This document shows, one piece after another, positions 43,368 through 52,402 of a DNA stretch of 64,000 nt (position 1 is the first letter of the stretch; each line of letters begins with the position of its first letter). Made by a program: the position numbers and the translations under genes. Below the pieces are notes generated by a model. That model had not been told where the DNA came from. It saw only the letters and a program-made list of their open reading frames with translations, and made no database searches. The stretch lies in NCBI GenBank assembly GCA_017618715.1, contig JAFZTS010000067.1, positions 1 through 64,000 on the forward strand, read 5' to 3'. This DNA comes from Bacteroidales bacterium. Its GTDB lineage: Bacteria; Bacteroidota; Bacteroidia; Bacteroidales; UBA3663.

Positions 43368-44894
43368 ATGAGAAAAATCTTTTTGTGGATGATGACCACC
43401 CTTGCTTTGGTCATTATGTTGACGAGTTGTTCCAAGTCCGACGACTACGTGTCTGCTATTCCTTCCGATGCAGTTTTTGTCGCTAAGATCAACGTTTCTT
43501 CGATGGTGAAGAAGTCTGCCGTGATGAGTACTCCCGATATCAAGGACCAGATTGAGGCTGCCATCGAAAAGACACCCGAGAATCTTCGTGCAAAGGTGCA
43601 GGAGATCAAGGACAATCCCGACAATAGCGGCATTGATTTCAGCAAGCCTATCTATTTTGCGGTAACTAGCGTGTCGCGTAGCCGTGCCATGGTCGTTGCG
43701 GCCGTCAAGGACCGCAAGAAGGTGGAAGAGCTCTTCAAGACGTTCGGCGAGGATCCCAGCGCAAATATGGAGGTGGTCAAGCGTGGCGCCTTCAGCGAGG
43801 TGGAAACGGGCGAAGACTTCTGCAAGCTCGCTTTTGGTGACAACAGCGTTGTCCTCTCTTTCAATTTCGATGGCAAGAGTGCCGAGGATGCCGTTTCTCT
43901 TTTGAGTCAGGAATCCAGCGAGAGCATCCTTTCGAACAATAAGTTCGACCAGCTTCTTGGCGAAGGCTCTGATTTTGCAGCGTTCTATGATTATGGCTCG
44001 TTGATGAAATCGGTAAACACCTTGACTGGCAATCGTTCAAAGGCCGATATTTTTGAAGGAGCCATCGGTAACCTGTCGGTCAATTTCGAGAACGGTGAAA
44101 TCGTCGTGAAGTCAAAGCTCGATAGCGACAACGAGCAGTATAAGCAGATTCTCGGCTGTGTGAAGCCAGCCAAGGGCGCCTTCCTTTCGAGCATTCCCGC
44201 CGACAGCTACGTCGCCATGCAGGTTGGTATCTCTGATCTGACACCCATGTCGGCTTTCATCAAAGATCAGATGCCGAAAAGCCAGTATGACGAGGCAAAC
44301 AATGCCTTGAGCCAGAGCTTCGGCATGGATATGGAGGCTATCGAGCGGTGCATTGGTGGCGACATGGCCATGTTCGTCGCTCCACAAATGGGTGCAGAAA
44401 ACCCCACCTTCGGCGTGGGTATTCAGCTGAAGGACGATCAGCTTTGGAAAAAGATTCAGGAGTTGCTCGATCCTATGGCCGAACAATCCCCCGAAATCGA
44501 AAAGAGTGCTACAGGCTATGTCCTCAATCTTGCTGCGGCCTTGGGATGCGACTATGCATTGTCTTTTGACGATGGCAAGCTCTCCTTCCTGCCAAACGCT
44601 GCTCCGAGCCAGTCCTTCAAATCCAACCCGTATGCTAAGACGCTGGATGATGGTGGTTTCGTGATTGATATCCAAGGTATTCTCGCCAATCCCTCGGTTA
44701 AAGCCTTTGCTCAGAGGGATCGGGAAGTGGCTGCACTTCTTTCCTTCTGCAGTTCCTTCAAGGCCATTACCGCCCAGTATCAGGATCCTACGAAAGTCCA
44801 GCAGGCTCGTATCATCATGGCTAACGACAAGAATGCACTTGCCTCTCTTGTCGATGCTGGTATTGACGCATACATGTCATTGCAAAGGAATTGA
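43368..44894 (+). CDS. DUF4836 family lipoprotein
   Basis: The 508-residue protein has a lipobox (VIMLTSC, Cys21). Its body opens SAIPSDAVFVAKINVSSMVK, the usual start of DUF4836 in Bacteroidales. The protein is probably anchored in the inner or outer membrane facing the periplasm or surface. No function is established for the family. The frame is open from 43332, but the ATG at 43368 gives the lipoprotein signal. It sits alone between mnmA and an ABC transporter pair, with a TTGTTAATTG-type repeat after its stop codon. Confidence 0.85.
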   Translation: MRKIFLWMMTTLALVIMLTSCSKSDDYVSAIPSDAVFVAKINVSSMVKKSAVMSTPDIKDQIEAAIEKTPENLRAKVQEIKDNPDNSGIDFSKPIYFAVTSVSRSRAMVVAAVKDRKKVEELFKTFGEDPSANMEVVKRGAFSEVETGEDFCKLAFGDNSVVLSFNFDGKSAEDAVSLLSQESSESILSNNKFDQLLGEGSDFAAFYDYGSLMKSVNTLTGNRSKADIFEGAIGNLSVNFENGEIVVKSKLDSDNEQYKQILGCVKPAKGAFLSSIPADSYVAMQVGISDLTPMSAFIKDQMPKSQYDEANNALSQSFGMDMEAIERCIGGDMAMFVAPQMGAENPTFGVGIQLKDDQLWKKIQELLDPMAEQSPEIEKSATGYVLNLAAALGCDYALSFDDGKLSFLPNAAPSQSFKSNPYAKTLDDGGFVIDIQGILANPSVKAFAQRDREVAALLSFCSSFKAITAQYQDPTKVQQARIIMANDKNALASLVDAGIDAYMSLQRN

Positions 44895-44907
44895 GACCTT
44901 CCCAATT

Positions 44908-44947
44908 TAATTGTTAATTATTAATTATTAATTGTTAATTGATAATT
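44908..44947 (+). repeat. TTAATTGTTAATTA repeat supplying the ABC ATPase start
   Basis: A run of TTAATTG, TTAATTA and TTGTTAATTG units fills the gap after the DUF4836 gene. As at mnmA, the last TAA-TTG is in frame, and the TTG at 44939-44941 is the start codon of the next gene. Confidence 0.75.
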
Positions 44948-45598
44948 GAATTCACCCTCCATCAACTTCTGCCAAATGTCTTCGCTGACACTGGAATCGA
45001 AAAAGGGTCATCGGACGTTTGGCAGGTTGATTTGACCTTTCAACGTGGACAATCATATCTTGTCGAGGCCTCTTCTGGTCGCGGCAAGACTTCGTTGTGT
45101 ATGTTTCTCTATGGCTTGCGTACCGACTACAGCGGGGAGATTGCCGTCACCACCACTGAGGGTGCCACTTGCCGCTTGCTCGATATGAATCTTGATGAAC
45201 TGAGGCAGCGGAGCTTGGCTATGATGTTCCAGGATAACCGGCTTTTCCCCGAACTGACAGCCGTCGAGAATTGCCTGCTTAAGAACCGTCTGACCAATCA
45301 TCTGTCGGAACAGGAGATTCGTTCGAAGCTCATGCAGCTTGGGCTTGAAGCGAAGTTGGACGTGCCATGTGGTCTTTTGTCCTTAGGCCAACAGCAGCGT
45401 GTCGCTTTTGTGCGAATGCTTTGCCAACCTGCCGACTTCTATTTACTCGACGAACCCGTCAGCCATCTCGATGACGAGAATATCCGCTTGATGAGCGACA
45501 TGCTTCAGCAGGCACAATCTGCGACTGGCGCAGGGGTGATTCTGACCTCTATCGGTCGCGAGCTTCCATACCATTACGACCACGTATTGAAGCTTTAA
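44939..45598 (+). CDS. ABC transporter ATP-binding protein with variant Walker A
   Basis: The 219-residue ATPase has Walker A EASSGRGKTSL (the first Gly of GxxGxGK replaced by Ala-Ser), a Q-loop in AMMFQDNRLFPEL, a signature LSLGQQQRVAFVRML (LSLGQ instead of LSGGQ) and Walker B FYLLDEPVSHLDDEN. These changes are mild and it is probably active. It is paired with the FtsX-like permease downstream. The start is TTG at 44939, preceded directly by an in-frame TAA; the next Met lies after Walker A. Substrate unknown. Confidence 0.82.
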   Translation: MIIEFTLHQLLPNVFADTGIEKGSSDVWQVDLTFQRGQSYLVEASSGRGKTSLCMFLYGLRTDYSGEIAVTTTEGATCRLLDMNLDELRQRSLAMMFQDNRLFPELTAVENCLLKNRLTNHLSEQEIRSKLMQLGLEAKLDVPCGLLSLGQQQRVAFVRMLCQPADFYLLDEPVSHLDDENIRLMSDMLQQAQSATGAGVILTSIGRELPYHYDHVLKL

Positions 45599-45638
45599 TC
45601 GTCAGCAGCAGCATTATTTGAACCCTTCAGATTATAAC

Positions 45639-46862
45639 ATGCGCCTTCTTTTCAAATTGCTTCGAAGGAACTTGAATCTTTGGCAGATGCTCGGATTTGC
45701 CCTCGCCAATCTCCTGGGTGCCGTTATCGTTCTTTTCGGCATTCAGGCTTATCGCGATTTGGATACGGTGTTTGACGCGGAGGACTCTTTCATCTCATCC
45801 AATTACCTTGTACTTTCGAAGCCTGTAAGTGTCCTGTCAACCGTCACTTCGGCACTCGGTGCACATTCTGGATTCAGTGAGGAAGAAATTCATGAACTGG
45901 AACAACAGCCGGGTGTGACGAGGGTTGGACGATTCCAGGCAGCGCAGTTCAATGTCTATGGATCGGTTGATATTGGCGGGACACAGATGACCTCAGCAAT
46001 GTTTCTTGAGTCTGTGCCCGATGAGTTCCTCGACTTTCAAGGTGATATGGATCGCACGTGGAAAGCAACCTTGGAAGGTGAGTTTATCCCGATGGTCATT
46101 CCTCAGTCTTACCTGAACCTATACAACTATGGCTTTGCGACCTCCCGAGGTATGCCGCAGATGGGAGAGAATCTGCTCTCACGGTTCACCTTGGTGCTGA
46201 CATTGTATGGACAGGGGGAAGTTCATCATTATCGTGCGCGTGTCGTTGCGCTTTCCAATCGGCTCAACACCATCCTTGTCCCCGAAGGCTTCCTCACGGA
46301 AGCTAACGAACGCATGGGTCGGAAGGATAAATCGTCGTTACCCTCGCGGTTGATTGTTGCAACGCAAACCAGCGACGCTTCATCAGAGTTGCTGAACTAT
46401 ATCGAAGAAAATGATTACGCTATCGAAGATAATGCCGACGAGAAGTTGCGTATGCAGACTTTCGTACATGGCATACTTTGGGCTGTTGTTGCATTGGGTC
46501 TGGTGGTTTCTGTGCTGGCCTTCTTCTTGTTGCTCATCAGCATCCTGCTGCTCATCGAGAAGAATCGCGAGAAACTTTCCACGCTTCATGCCATCGGCTA
46601 TGAACTGTCCCGCATTGCAAAACCCTATCAGCTCATGGCTGTCGCGCTTGACGTATTTGTTTGGTTCTTCGCCGCCCTCGTGGTGATGGCGGTTTATCCA
46701 CTTTTCTCACGATTCTTGTCTGGAGTCATTCCTGGATTCGAACCCAACTCCATCGCCTTGATTTGGATCGTTGCATTCCTCTTTACCCTTATCTTCTCCC
46801 TTCTCCATCTCGTGGTTATCTATCGAAATGTATGGAAAATTCGTTCTGCTAATGCAAAATAA
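45639..46862 (+). CDS. FtsX-like ABC transporter permease
   Basis: The 407-residue protein has an N-terminal helix (NLWQMLGFALANLLGAVIVL), a periplasmic domain (about 40-275), and three C-terminal helices (ILWAVVALGLVVSVLAFFLL and two more). The segment IEKNREKLSTLHAIGYEL matches the coupling region of FtsX/MacB permeases. It lies 40 bases after its ATPase and 8 bases before a lipoprotein carboxylesterase. The frame is open to a TTG at 45618, but the ATG at 45639 is preferred. Substrate unknown. Confidence 0.82.
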   Translation: MRLLFKLLRRNLNLWQMLGFALANLLGAVIVLFGIQAYRDLDTVFDAEDSFISSNYLVLSKPVSVLSTVTSALGAHSGFSEEEIHELEQQPGVTRVGRFQAAQFNVYGSVDIGGTQMTSAMFLESVPDEFLDFQGDMDRTWKATLEGEFIPMVIPQSYLNLYNYGFATSRGMPQMGENLLSRFTLVLTLYGQGEVHHYRARVVALSNRLNTILVPEGFLTEANERMGRKDKSSLPSRLIVATQTSDASSELLNYIEENDYAIEDNADEKLRMQTFVHGILWAVVALGLVVSVLAFFLLLISILLLIEKNREKLSTLHAIGYELSRIAKPYQLMAVALDVFVWFFAALVVMAVYPLFSRFLSGVIPGFEPNSIALIWIVAFLFTLIFSLLHLVVIYRNVWKIRSANAK

Positions 46863-46870
46863 TAGTTAAT

Positions 46871-48433
46871 ATGAAAAGAATCACATTTGTTCTTGTATTG
46901 ATGCTCGGCATTATCGCATCGTCATGCCGAGACAAGGAAGAGGTGTTGGTTATCCAAACGCAAAGTGGCAAAGTAAGTGGTACGGTGCAGGAAGGCACGA
47001 TGGCATTCCTTGGCATCCCCTACGCACGGGTGGAGAGATTCATGCCACCGCTTCCCGTCGAACCCTGGGATACTGTGCGTGTGTGTGATCATTTCGGACC
47101 TCAGGCCATGCAGCAGACCGGTGGACGCCAACTCTCCGAAAGCGAGATGTCTGAGCAGAATTCGTGCGTGCTCAATGTATGGACCACCGACACTCAAGGA
47201 AAGCGCCCTGTGATGGTTTGGCTCCACGGAGGAGGTTTTGATTCCGGCACCTCGGCTTGGGACCCGGGTCAATGCCTGGCTCGCAAGGACGTGGTGGTTG
47301 TTGGCGTGAACCATCGTCTCAATATTCTGGGCTTTCTTGACTTGTCGGGTGTCTCTGGAGGATATAGGTACTCTGGCAATGTCGGAATGCTTGACATCGT
47401 TGCAGCCTTGGAGTGGGTACGTGACAATATCGCCCGTTTCGGTGGCGATCCGAACAACGTCACCATTTTCGGCGAATCGGGAGGCGGAGGCAAGGTCGGT
47501 ACGCTGATGTGCATGCCGGTCGCCAAGGGACTCTTCCACAAGGCCATTATCATGAGCGGTACTATCCTGAATGTCAATACGCACGAGATGACACAGGCGC
47601 TTGGTCGTGCCGTGCTGAAGGAATTGGGCATCGATGAGGCTCATCCCGAACAGCTTCTCGACGTGCCTTATCAGACGCTCTACGAGGCTGGACAACGTGC
47701 CATGGAGGCCAGCATCGGACGTCGTCGCCCGGGGACGCCAATGATGTGGGGCTTCGGCCCAACACCCGACGGCGAAATGCTGCTCCAACAGCCCTTCCAA
47801 CCAGGTTTCGCAAGTATCTCTGACCATGTGCCCTTGCTCATCGGTTCCACATTCAACGAACTGCAACGACTCCAATACAATCGTGAACTTACCATGCAAC
47901 AGGCACGCGAAGAGCTGAAGAAGACCTTCGACAAAGAGACCGATACCTACATCGAGGCTTTTGGAAAAGCTTGGCCGGACTACTCTCCGCAGGATCTGCT
48001 CAGCATCGACTGGCTCTTCCGTCCTAAGACGCTCATCACGACCGATGTCATCGGTGGAAACCGTCAGGCTCAGACCTACGCCTATCTCTTCACTTGGCGC
48101 TCACCTGTCAGTCTCGGTTCGGTGCATGGCAATGAACTGTGTTTCTGTTTCAATCGTCTGCATCAGGCTCCTAATATCATTCCCGAGCCTACCACTGAGG
48201 ATTTGCAGTTGGCCGACACCATGTCGAGCATTTGGTCTGCTTTCGCCCACACGGGCAACCCCAACGTGGAGGGTCTCCCTGCATGGCAACCTTACACCAA
48301 GGAGAACGGCGAGTTGATGCTCTTGGGCTACAAGTGCGAACTCCGTCACAACCACGATCGTGAGCTCGAAGAGATCATCGACCGCCACTGCTTCCGTCAG
48401 TTGGATGAGTTCAGAGCCAAGAATAGGAAGTAA
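46871..48433 (+). CDS. Type B carboxylesterase family lipoprotein
   Basis: The 520-residue protein has a lipobox (GIIASSC, Cys19) and the alpha/beta-hydrolase layout of carboxylesterase type B: MVWLHGGGFDSGTSAW (oxyanion hole), Ser203 in TIFGESGGGG and His419 in SVHGNELCFCF. A Glu in GSTFNELQRL is the likely third triad member. It would act on ester substrates at the periplasm or surface, perhaps acetylated glycans (inference). It follows the ABC permease by 8 bases and ends at a strong bidirectional terminator. Confidence 0.88.
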   Translation: MKRITFVLVLMLGIIASSCRDKEEVLVIQTQSGKVSGTVQEGTMAFLGIPYARVERFMPPLPVEPWDTVRVCDHFGPQAMQQTGGRQLSESEMSEQNSCVLNVWTTDTQGKRPVMVWLHGGGFDSGTSAWDPGQCLARKDVVVVGVNHRLNILGFLDLSGVSGGYRYSGNVGMLDIVAALEWVRDNIARFGGDPNNVTIFGESGGGGKVGTLMCMPVAKGLFHKAIIMSGTILNVNTHEMTQALGRAVLKELGIDEAHPEQLLDVPYQTLYEAGQRAMEASIGRRRPGTPMMWGFGPTPDGEMLLQQPFQPGFASISDHVPLLIGSTFNELQRLQYNRELTMQQAREELKKTFDKETDTYIEAFGKAWPDYSPQDLLSIDWLFRPKTLITTDVIGGNRQAQTYAYLFTWRSPVSLGSVHGNELCFCFNRLHQAPNIIPEPTTEDLQLADTMSSIWSAFAHTGNPNVEGLPAWQPYTKENGELMLLGYKCELRHNHDRELEEIIDRHCFRQLDEFRAKNRK

Positions 48434-48460
48434 AGTGCTTGAAAGACCACGTCTATCAAT

Positions 48461-48494
48461 AAAAAAAGTTCTCACCGAAATGAGAACTTTTTTT
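48461..48494. terminator. Bidirectional terminator between carboxylesterase and nadB
   Basis: A perfect 14-bp stem (seven A plus GTTCTCA at 48461-48474 with TGAGAAC plus seven T at 48481-48494) has a 6-base loop. Outer TCAAT/ATTGA pairs extend it. It serves both convergent genes. Confidence 0.88.
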
Positions 48495-48507
48495 GTTTTA
48501 TTGACGA

Positions 48508-50094
48508 TTAGAATCCCTCAATTCCACGGTCTGCGGGCGGGTAGTCGATAGAGTAGTGGCAGCCTTTGCTCTCCTTGCGCTCCATGGCCTGGCGCATTAT
48601 GATGTAGCCGGTATTGATCATGTTGCGGAGCTCGCAGATGTCCATGTTGACCTTTGAGCGGAGGAAGAGTTTCTCGGTCTCTTCGTAGAGGATGTCGAGA
48701 CGTGTCCATGCACGCTTCAGACGGAGTTTCGAACGAACGATACCGACGTAGGTTTGCATGATCTGCTGTACCTCGGTCTTCGAGTCGGTGATGAGGTAGA
48801 GTTCCTCCTGGCGGACAGTGCCGGTGTCAATCCAGTCGGGGATATCGGTTCGATAAGTGAGTTCGTTGATGCGTGGGATGCTGTGCTTGGCAGCCAAATC
48901 GGCATAGACGATGGCTTCGATGAGCGAGTTGGAGGCAAGGCGGTTGCCACCGTGCAGACCCGTACAGGAACATTCGCCTGCAGCGTAGAGGCGGTTGATG
49001 GATGACTGTCCGTCATAATCGACCTTGATGCCGCCGCACATGTAGTGATGGCAGGGCACGATGGGGATACACTCTTTGGTGATGTCGATGCCAATGGAGA
49101 GACATTTCTTGTAGATGTTCGGGAAGTGGTGTTTGGTCTCCTCGGGATCCTTGTGCGTCACGTCGAGCAGCTCGTGATCCTCGCCACGTTGCTTCATCTC
49201 GTTGAAGATGGCGCGTGCCGTGATGTCGCGCGGTGCCAACGAGAGGCGTGGGTCGTATTTGTGCATGAATTCCTTTCCGTCAAGGGTGCGCAGGATGCCG
49301 CCGTATCCGCGCATCGCCTCGGTGATGAGGAAGTTCTGGTGATCGCCTGGGTGATAGAGGGCAGTGGGGTGGAACTGCACGAATTCCATGCCTTCCACGG
49401 TGCCCTTGGCGCGATAGACCATGGCTGTGCCGTCGCCCGTGGCGATGGGGGGATTGGTGGTATTCAGATATACCTGGCCTACACCGCCCGTTGCCATCAT
49501 GGTCACCTTCGAGAGATAGGTGTCAATCTGCCCGGTTTTTTCGTCGAATACGTATGCTCCGAAGCATTCGATGTCGGGTGTGCGACGCGTCACTTCAACG
49601 CCCAGATGATGCTGGGTGAGAATCTCGATAGCGAAATGACGCTCCAGCACCTCGATGTTAGGATGCTTCTTCACGGCTTCGATAAGCGCACATTGGATGG
49701 CATGTCCCGTATTGTCGGCATGGTGGAGGATACGGAATTCGGAATGTCCGCCTTCGCGATGCAGGTCGAACTCGCCATTCTCGTTCTTGTCGAAGTCCAC
49801 ACCCCACTCTACGAGCTGACGGATCTGCTCGGGAGCCTTGGTCACGACAAGTTCCACGGCCTTCGGATCAGAGAGCCAATCGCCTGCGACCATCGTATCG
49901 TGGATGTGTTTCTCGAAATTATCCAGTTTGAGGTTGGTTACCGAAGAAACGCCGCCCTGCGCAAGGTCGGTGTTCGATTGCTGTAGGTCACTCTTGCAGA
50001 TCAGCGCCACCTTGCCGGCATGTGCCACCTTGAGAGCGTAGCTCATACCTGCGATGCCGGAACCGATGACCAGGAAGTCGTAATACTTTTGCAT
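48508..50094 (-). CDS. nadB: L-aspartate oxidase NadB
   Basis: The 528-residue flavoprotein has the N-terminal FAD-binding motif LVIGSGIAGMSYALKV, the succinate dehydrogenase/NadB-type HREGGHSEFRI active-site segment and the C-terminal helical domain. It makes iminoaspartate for NAD synthesis. nadA and nadC are not adjacent. The gene has a candidate -7 element TAAATTTG (50126-50133) and ends at the shared terminator near 48494. Confidence 0.93.
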   Translation of the reverse strand: MQKYYDFLVIGSGIAGMSYALKVAHAGKVALICKSDLQQSNTDLAQGGVSSVTNLKLDNFEKHIHDTMVAGDWLSDPKAVELVVTKAPEQIRQLVEWGVDFDKNENGEFDLHREGGHSEFRILHHADNTGHAIQCALIEAVKKHPNIEVLERHFAIEILTQHHLGVEVTRRTPDIECFGAYVFDEKTGQIDTYLSKVTMMATGGVGQVYLNTTNPPIATGDGTAMVYRAKGTVEGMEFVQFHPTALYHPGDHQNFLITEAMRGYGGILRTLDGKEFMHKYDPRLSLAPRDITARAIFNEMKQRGEDHELLDVTHKDPEETKHHFPNIYKKCLSIGIDITKECIPIVPCHHYMCGGIKVDYDGQSSINRLYAAGECSCTGLHGGNRLASNSLIEAIVYADLAAKHSIPRINELTYRTDIPDWIDTGTVRQEELYLITDSKTEVQQIMQTYVGIVRSKLRLKRAWTRLDILYEETEKLFLRSKVNMDICELRNMINTGYIIMRQAMERKESKGCHYSIDYPPADRGIEGF

Positions 50095-50125
50095 TTTTTG
50101 AGTTGTGGGTTATGGTTATTCGGTG

Positions 50126-50133
50126 CAAATTTA
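50126..50133 (-). promoter_or_regulatory. Possible -7 element of nadB
   Basis: Minus-strand TAAATTTG matches TAnnTTTG about 30 bases before the nadB ATG. No TTTG at the right distance upstream is obvious. Confidence 0.4.
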
Positions 50134-50224
50134 TGAAAAAAAGAAATAGGATGGTATTTCGAGGGCGCTTTTTGTGTGAAATTTAGGCAAATAAATTCAA
50201 AATACTCCGTTTATGTCCAAATTT

Positions 50225-50256
50225 TTTGGCGTTATCATGGCTTTTTTGTATCTTTG
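50225..50256 (+). promoter_or_regulatory. Promoter of the polysaccharide export gene
   Basis: TTTG (50225-50228), a 20-base spacer and TATCTTTG (50249-50256) match the consensus exactly. Its position shows that translation starts at the ATG at 50281 and not at the upstream frame opening at 50176. Confidence 0.85.
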
Positions 50257-50280
50257 TGGCCAATAAATAGCATTCGTAAA

Positions 50281-51087
50281 ATGAAAAAAACAATTCTTTC
50301 ACTCCTCTCTGTCATCATATTGACTACGATGCTCTGCAGTTGTAATTCCAGAGAGAAGATCGTCTATATCCAAGGTGCCAGCAAGACCTGTGTATTCCAG
50401 AACGCCACGCCTTACGAGGCACGCATCGCCAAGGATAACCAGCTTTCCATCCTGGTGACCTGCAGCGACCTGCTTTTGGCAGTGCCGTTCAATTTGCAGC
50501 GTCCCCAGGCCTCGATGCAGGAGGGCGGCGGCAGTTATAGCACCAATATCAACGATAACGACAACCTCTATTATCGCGTGGATGCAAATGGCGACATCCT
50601 TTTTCCAACCATCGGCAAGTTGCATGTCGAAGGCATGACACGCGGTGAACTCTCGGATTATCTGACCAATTATCTGAGCTCGAAAGGCTATATCAGCGAT
50701 CCGATTGTCAATGTCTCTTTTACCGGGGCGCATTATTCCGTGATTGGTGAGGTGAACAATCCCAGTGTCATTCCAATGACGCAGGAGCGTGTCACCATCT
50801 TCGAGGCATTGGCTGCCGCACATGATATGACCATCTTCGGCGAACGCGACAAGGTCCAGCTGATTCGTGAGGACAACGGAAACCAACAGGTCGTTTGTCT
50901 CAACCTCAAGGATCCGCAGATCATTTCCAGTCCTTATTATTTCGTGAAGAATGGCGATGTGATCTACGTTGAACCCAGTGGCACCCGTGCCGCCAACCGT
51001 GAGGTTTCGAACCTCTCATCATTCGCTATTTCCATCACTTCTATCCTCATCACCATCGCCAGTTTGATCATCACGGTGACGAAGTAA
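50281..51087 (+). CDS. Polysaccharide export outer membrane lipoprotein (Wza-like)
   Basis: The 268-residue protein has a lipobox ending MLCSC (Cys21). It has the polysaccharide export layout: a Poly_export domain with YYRVDANGDILFPTIGKLHVEGMTRGEL, then an SLBB-like segment (YSVIGEVNNPSVIPM) and the NGDVIYVEPSG motif. It ends in a hydrophobic C-terminal helix. Such proteins form the outer-membrane exit of capsule or exopolysaccharide. No Wzc-like kinase, glycosyltransferase or flippase lies nearby, so this copy is an orphan with its own promoter. Confidence 0.88.
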   Translation: MKKTILSLLSVIILTTMLCSCNSREKIVYIQGASKTCVFQNATPYEARIAKDNQLSILVTCSDLLLAVPFNLQRPQASMQEGGGSYSTNINDNDNLYYRVDANGDILFPTIGKLHVEGMTRGELSDYLTNYLSSKGYISDPIVNVSFTGAHYSVIGEVNNPSVIPMTQERVTIFEALAAAHDMTIFGERDKVQLIREDNGNQQVVCLNLKDPQIISSPYYFVKNGDVIYVEPSGTRAANREVSNLSSFAISITSILITIASLIITVTK

Positions 51088-51097
51088 GTTTTTTTTG

Positions 51098-51250
51098 AAG
51101 GGACATTAAGGGTAGTAAAAGGGTTAATAAAAGGTAGTAAAAGGGACGATTGTTTTCCTTGTCCTTCCAATATTACTCCTTTTCCCTTCCTCCCCTCACT
51201 GATAGTAATGTCCCTTTTACTCCCCTTTTACTCCCTTTTAACTCCCCTTC
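51098..51250. repeat. Imperfect inverted repeat of purine-rich units
   Basis: The left arm (about 51098-51147) is built of GTAAAAGGG/GTTAATAAAAGG units. The right arm (about 51205-51250) is built of CCCTTTTACT units, the reverse complement with gaps. The pair could fold into a long hairpin in RNA from either strand. It lies between the export gene and ychF. Confidence 0.55.
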
Positions 51251-51268
51251 AACTCCCTATAATAAACT

Positions 51269-52372
51269 ATGGCTTTACAATGTGGTATCGTAGGATTGCC
51301 CAACGTTGGCAAATCCACCCTTTTCAATTGTCTGTCGAGTGCAAAGGCACAGGCAGCCAACTTCCCATTCTGCACCATCGATCCTCAAGTCGGCATCATT
51401 ACCGTGCCCGACGAGCGTCTCAATAAACTTGCCGAACTTGTCCATCCCGGGCGTATCGTTCCTGCTACCGTCGAAATCGTCGATATCGCGGGCCTTGTCA
51501 AAGGTGCCTCGAAGGGCGAAGGTCTTGGCAACAAGTTCCTCGCCAACATTCGTGAGACGGATGCGATTATTCATGTGTTGCGTTGTTTCGACGACGACAA
51601 TGTGGTGCATGTCGATGGTTCGGTCGATCCGATTCGTGACAAGGAAATCATCGACGCCGAGCTTCAGCTCAAGGACCTCGAAACCATCGAGACACGTCTG
51701 CCCAAGGTCGCCAAGTTGGCACAAGTTGGCTCAGACAAGGACGCCAAGGTGCAGTACAACCTGATGACACGCATCAAGGATGCCTTGTCGCAAGGTAAGT
51801 CTGCCCGCACGGTGCAACCCGAGAATCCCGACGAGGAGCGTGCCTATCATGACCTTTTCCTTCTGACCAGCAAGCCGATCCTTTACGTCTGCAACGTCGA
51901 TGAGGCATCTGCCAAGGATGGTAACGCATACGTCGAAAGGGTGAAGGAAGCTGTCAAGGACGAGGATGCCGAGGTGCTCGTCATTTCGGCAAAGATAGAG
52001 TCGGAGATTGCCGAGTTCGAGTCATTCGAAGAGCGGCAGATGTTCCTCGAAGAACTTGGATTGGAGGAGTCGGGTGTCAACCGATTGATCCACGCCGCTT
52101 TCAAGCTCCTTGGCTTGGAGACCTACATTACCGCTGGTCCTATGGAGGTGAAGGCTTGGACTTACCGTAGGGGCATGAAGGCACCACAGTGTGCCGGCAT
52201 CATCCACGGCGACTTCGAGAAGGGATTTATCCGTGCTGAAGTCATCAAGTACAACGATTACATCAAATATGGCAGCGAGGCTGCTGTGAAGGAAGCAGGC
52301 AAGATGAGTGTCGAGGGTAAGGACTATGTCGTCCAGGACGGCGACATCATGCACTTCCGGTTTAATGTGTAA
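51269..52372 (+). CDS. ychF: Redox-regulated ATPase YchF
   Basis: The 367-residue protein starts MALQCGIVGLPNVGKSTLFN, an Obg-type P-loop, followed by FPFCTIDPQVGIITVPDERL and later the TGS-like C-terminal domain (FIRAEVIKYNDYIKYGS). YchF hydrolyses ATP rather than GTP, binds ribosomes and affects oxidative stress responses. The N-terminus is fully conserved, so the start is secure. Confidence 0.95.
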   Translation: MALQCGIVGLPNVGKSTLFNCLSSAKAQAANFPFCTIDPQVGIITVPDERLNKLAELVHPGRIVPATVEIVDIAGLVKGASKGEGLGNKFLANIRETDAIIHVLRCFDDDNVVHVDGSVDPIRDKEIIDAELQLKDLETIETRLPKVAKLAQVGSDKDAKVQYNLMTRIKDALSQGKSARTVQPENPDEERAYHDLFLLTSKPILYVCNVDEASAKDGNAYVERVKEAVKDEDAEVLVISAKIESEIAEFESFEERQMFLEELGLEESGVNRLIHAAFKLLGLETYITAGPMEVKAWTYRRGMKAPQCAGIIHGDFEKGFIRAEVIKYNDYIKYGSEAAVKEAGKMSVEGKDYVVQDGDIMHFRFNV

Positions 52373-52402
52373 CTTTTTTGTCGGCCTATGGCCTCAAAAT
52401 CT

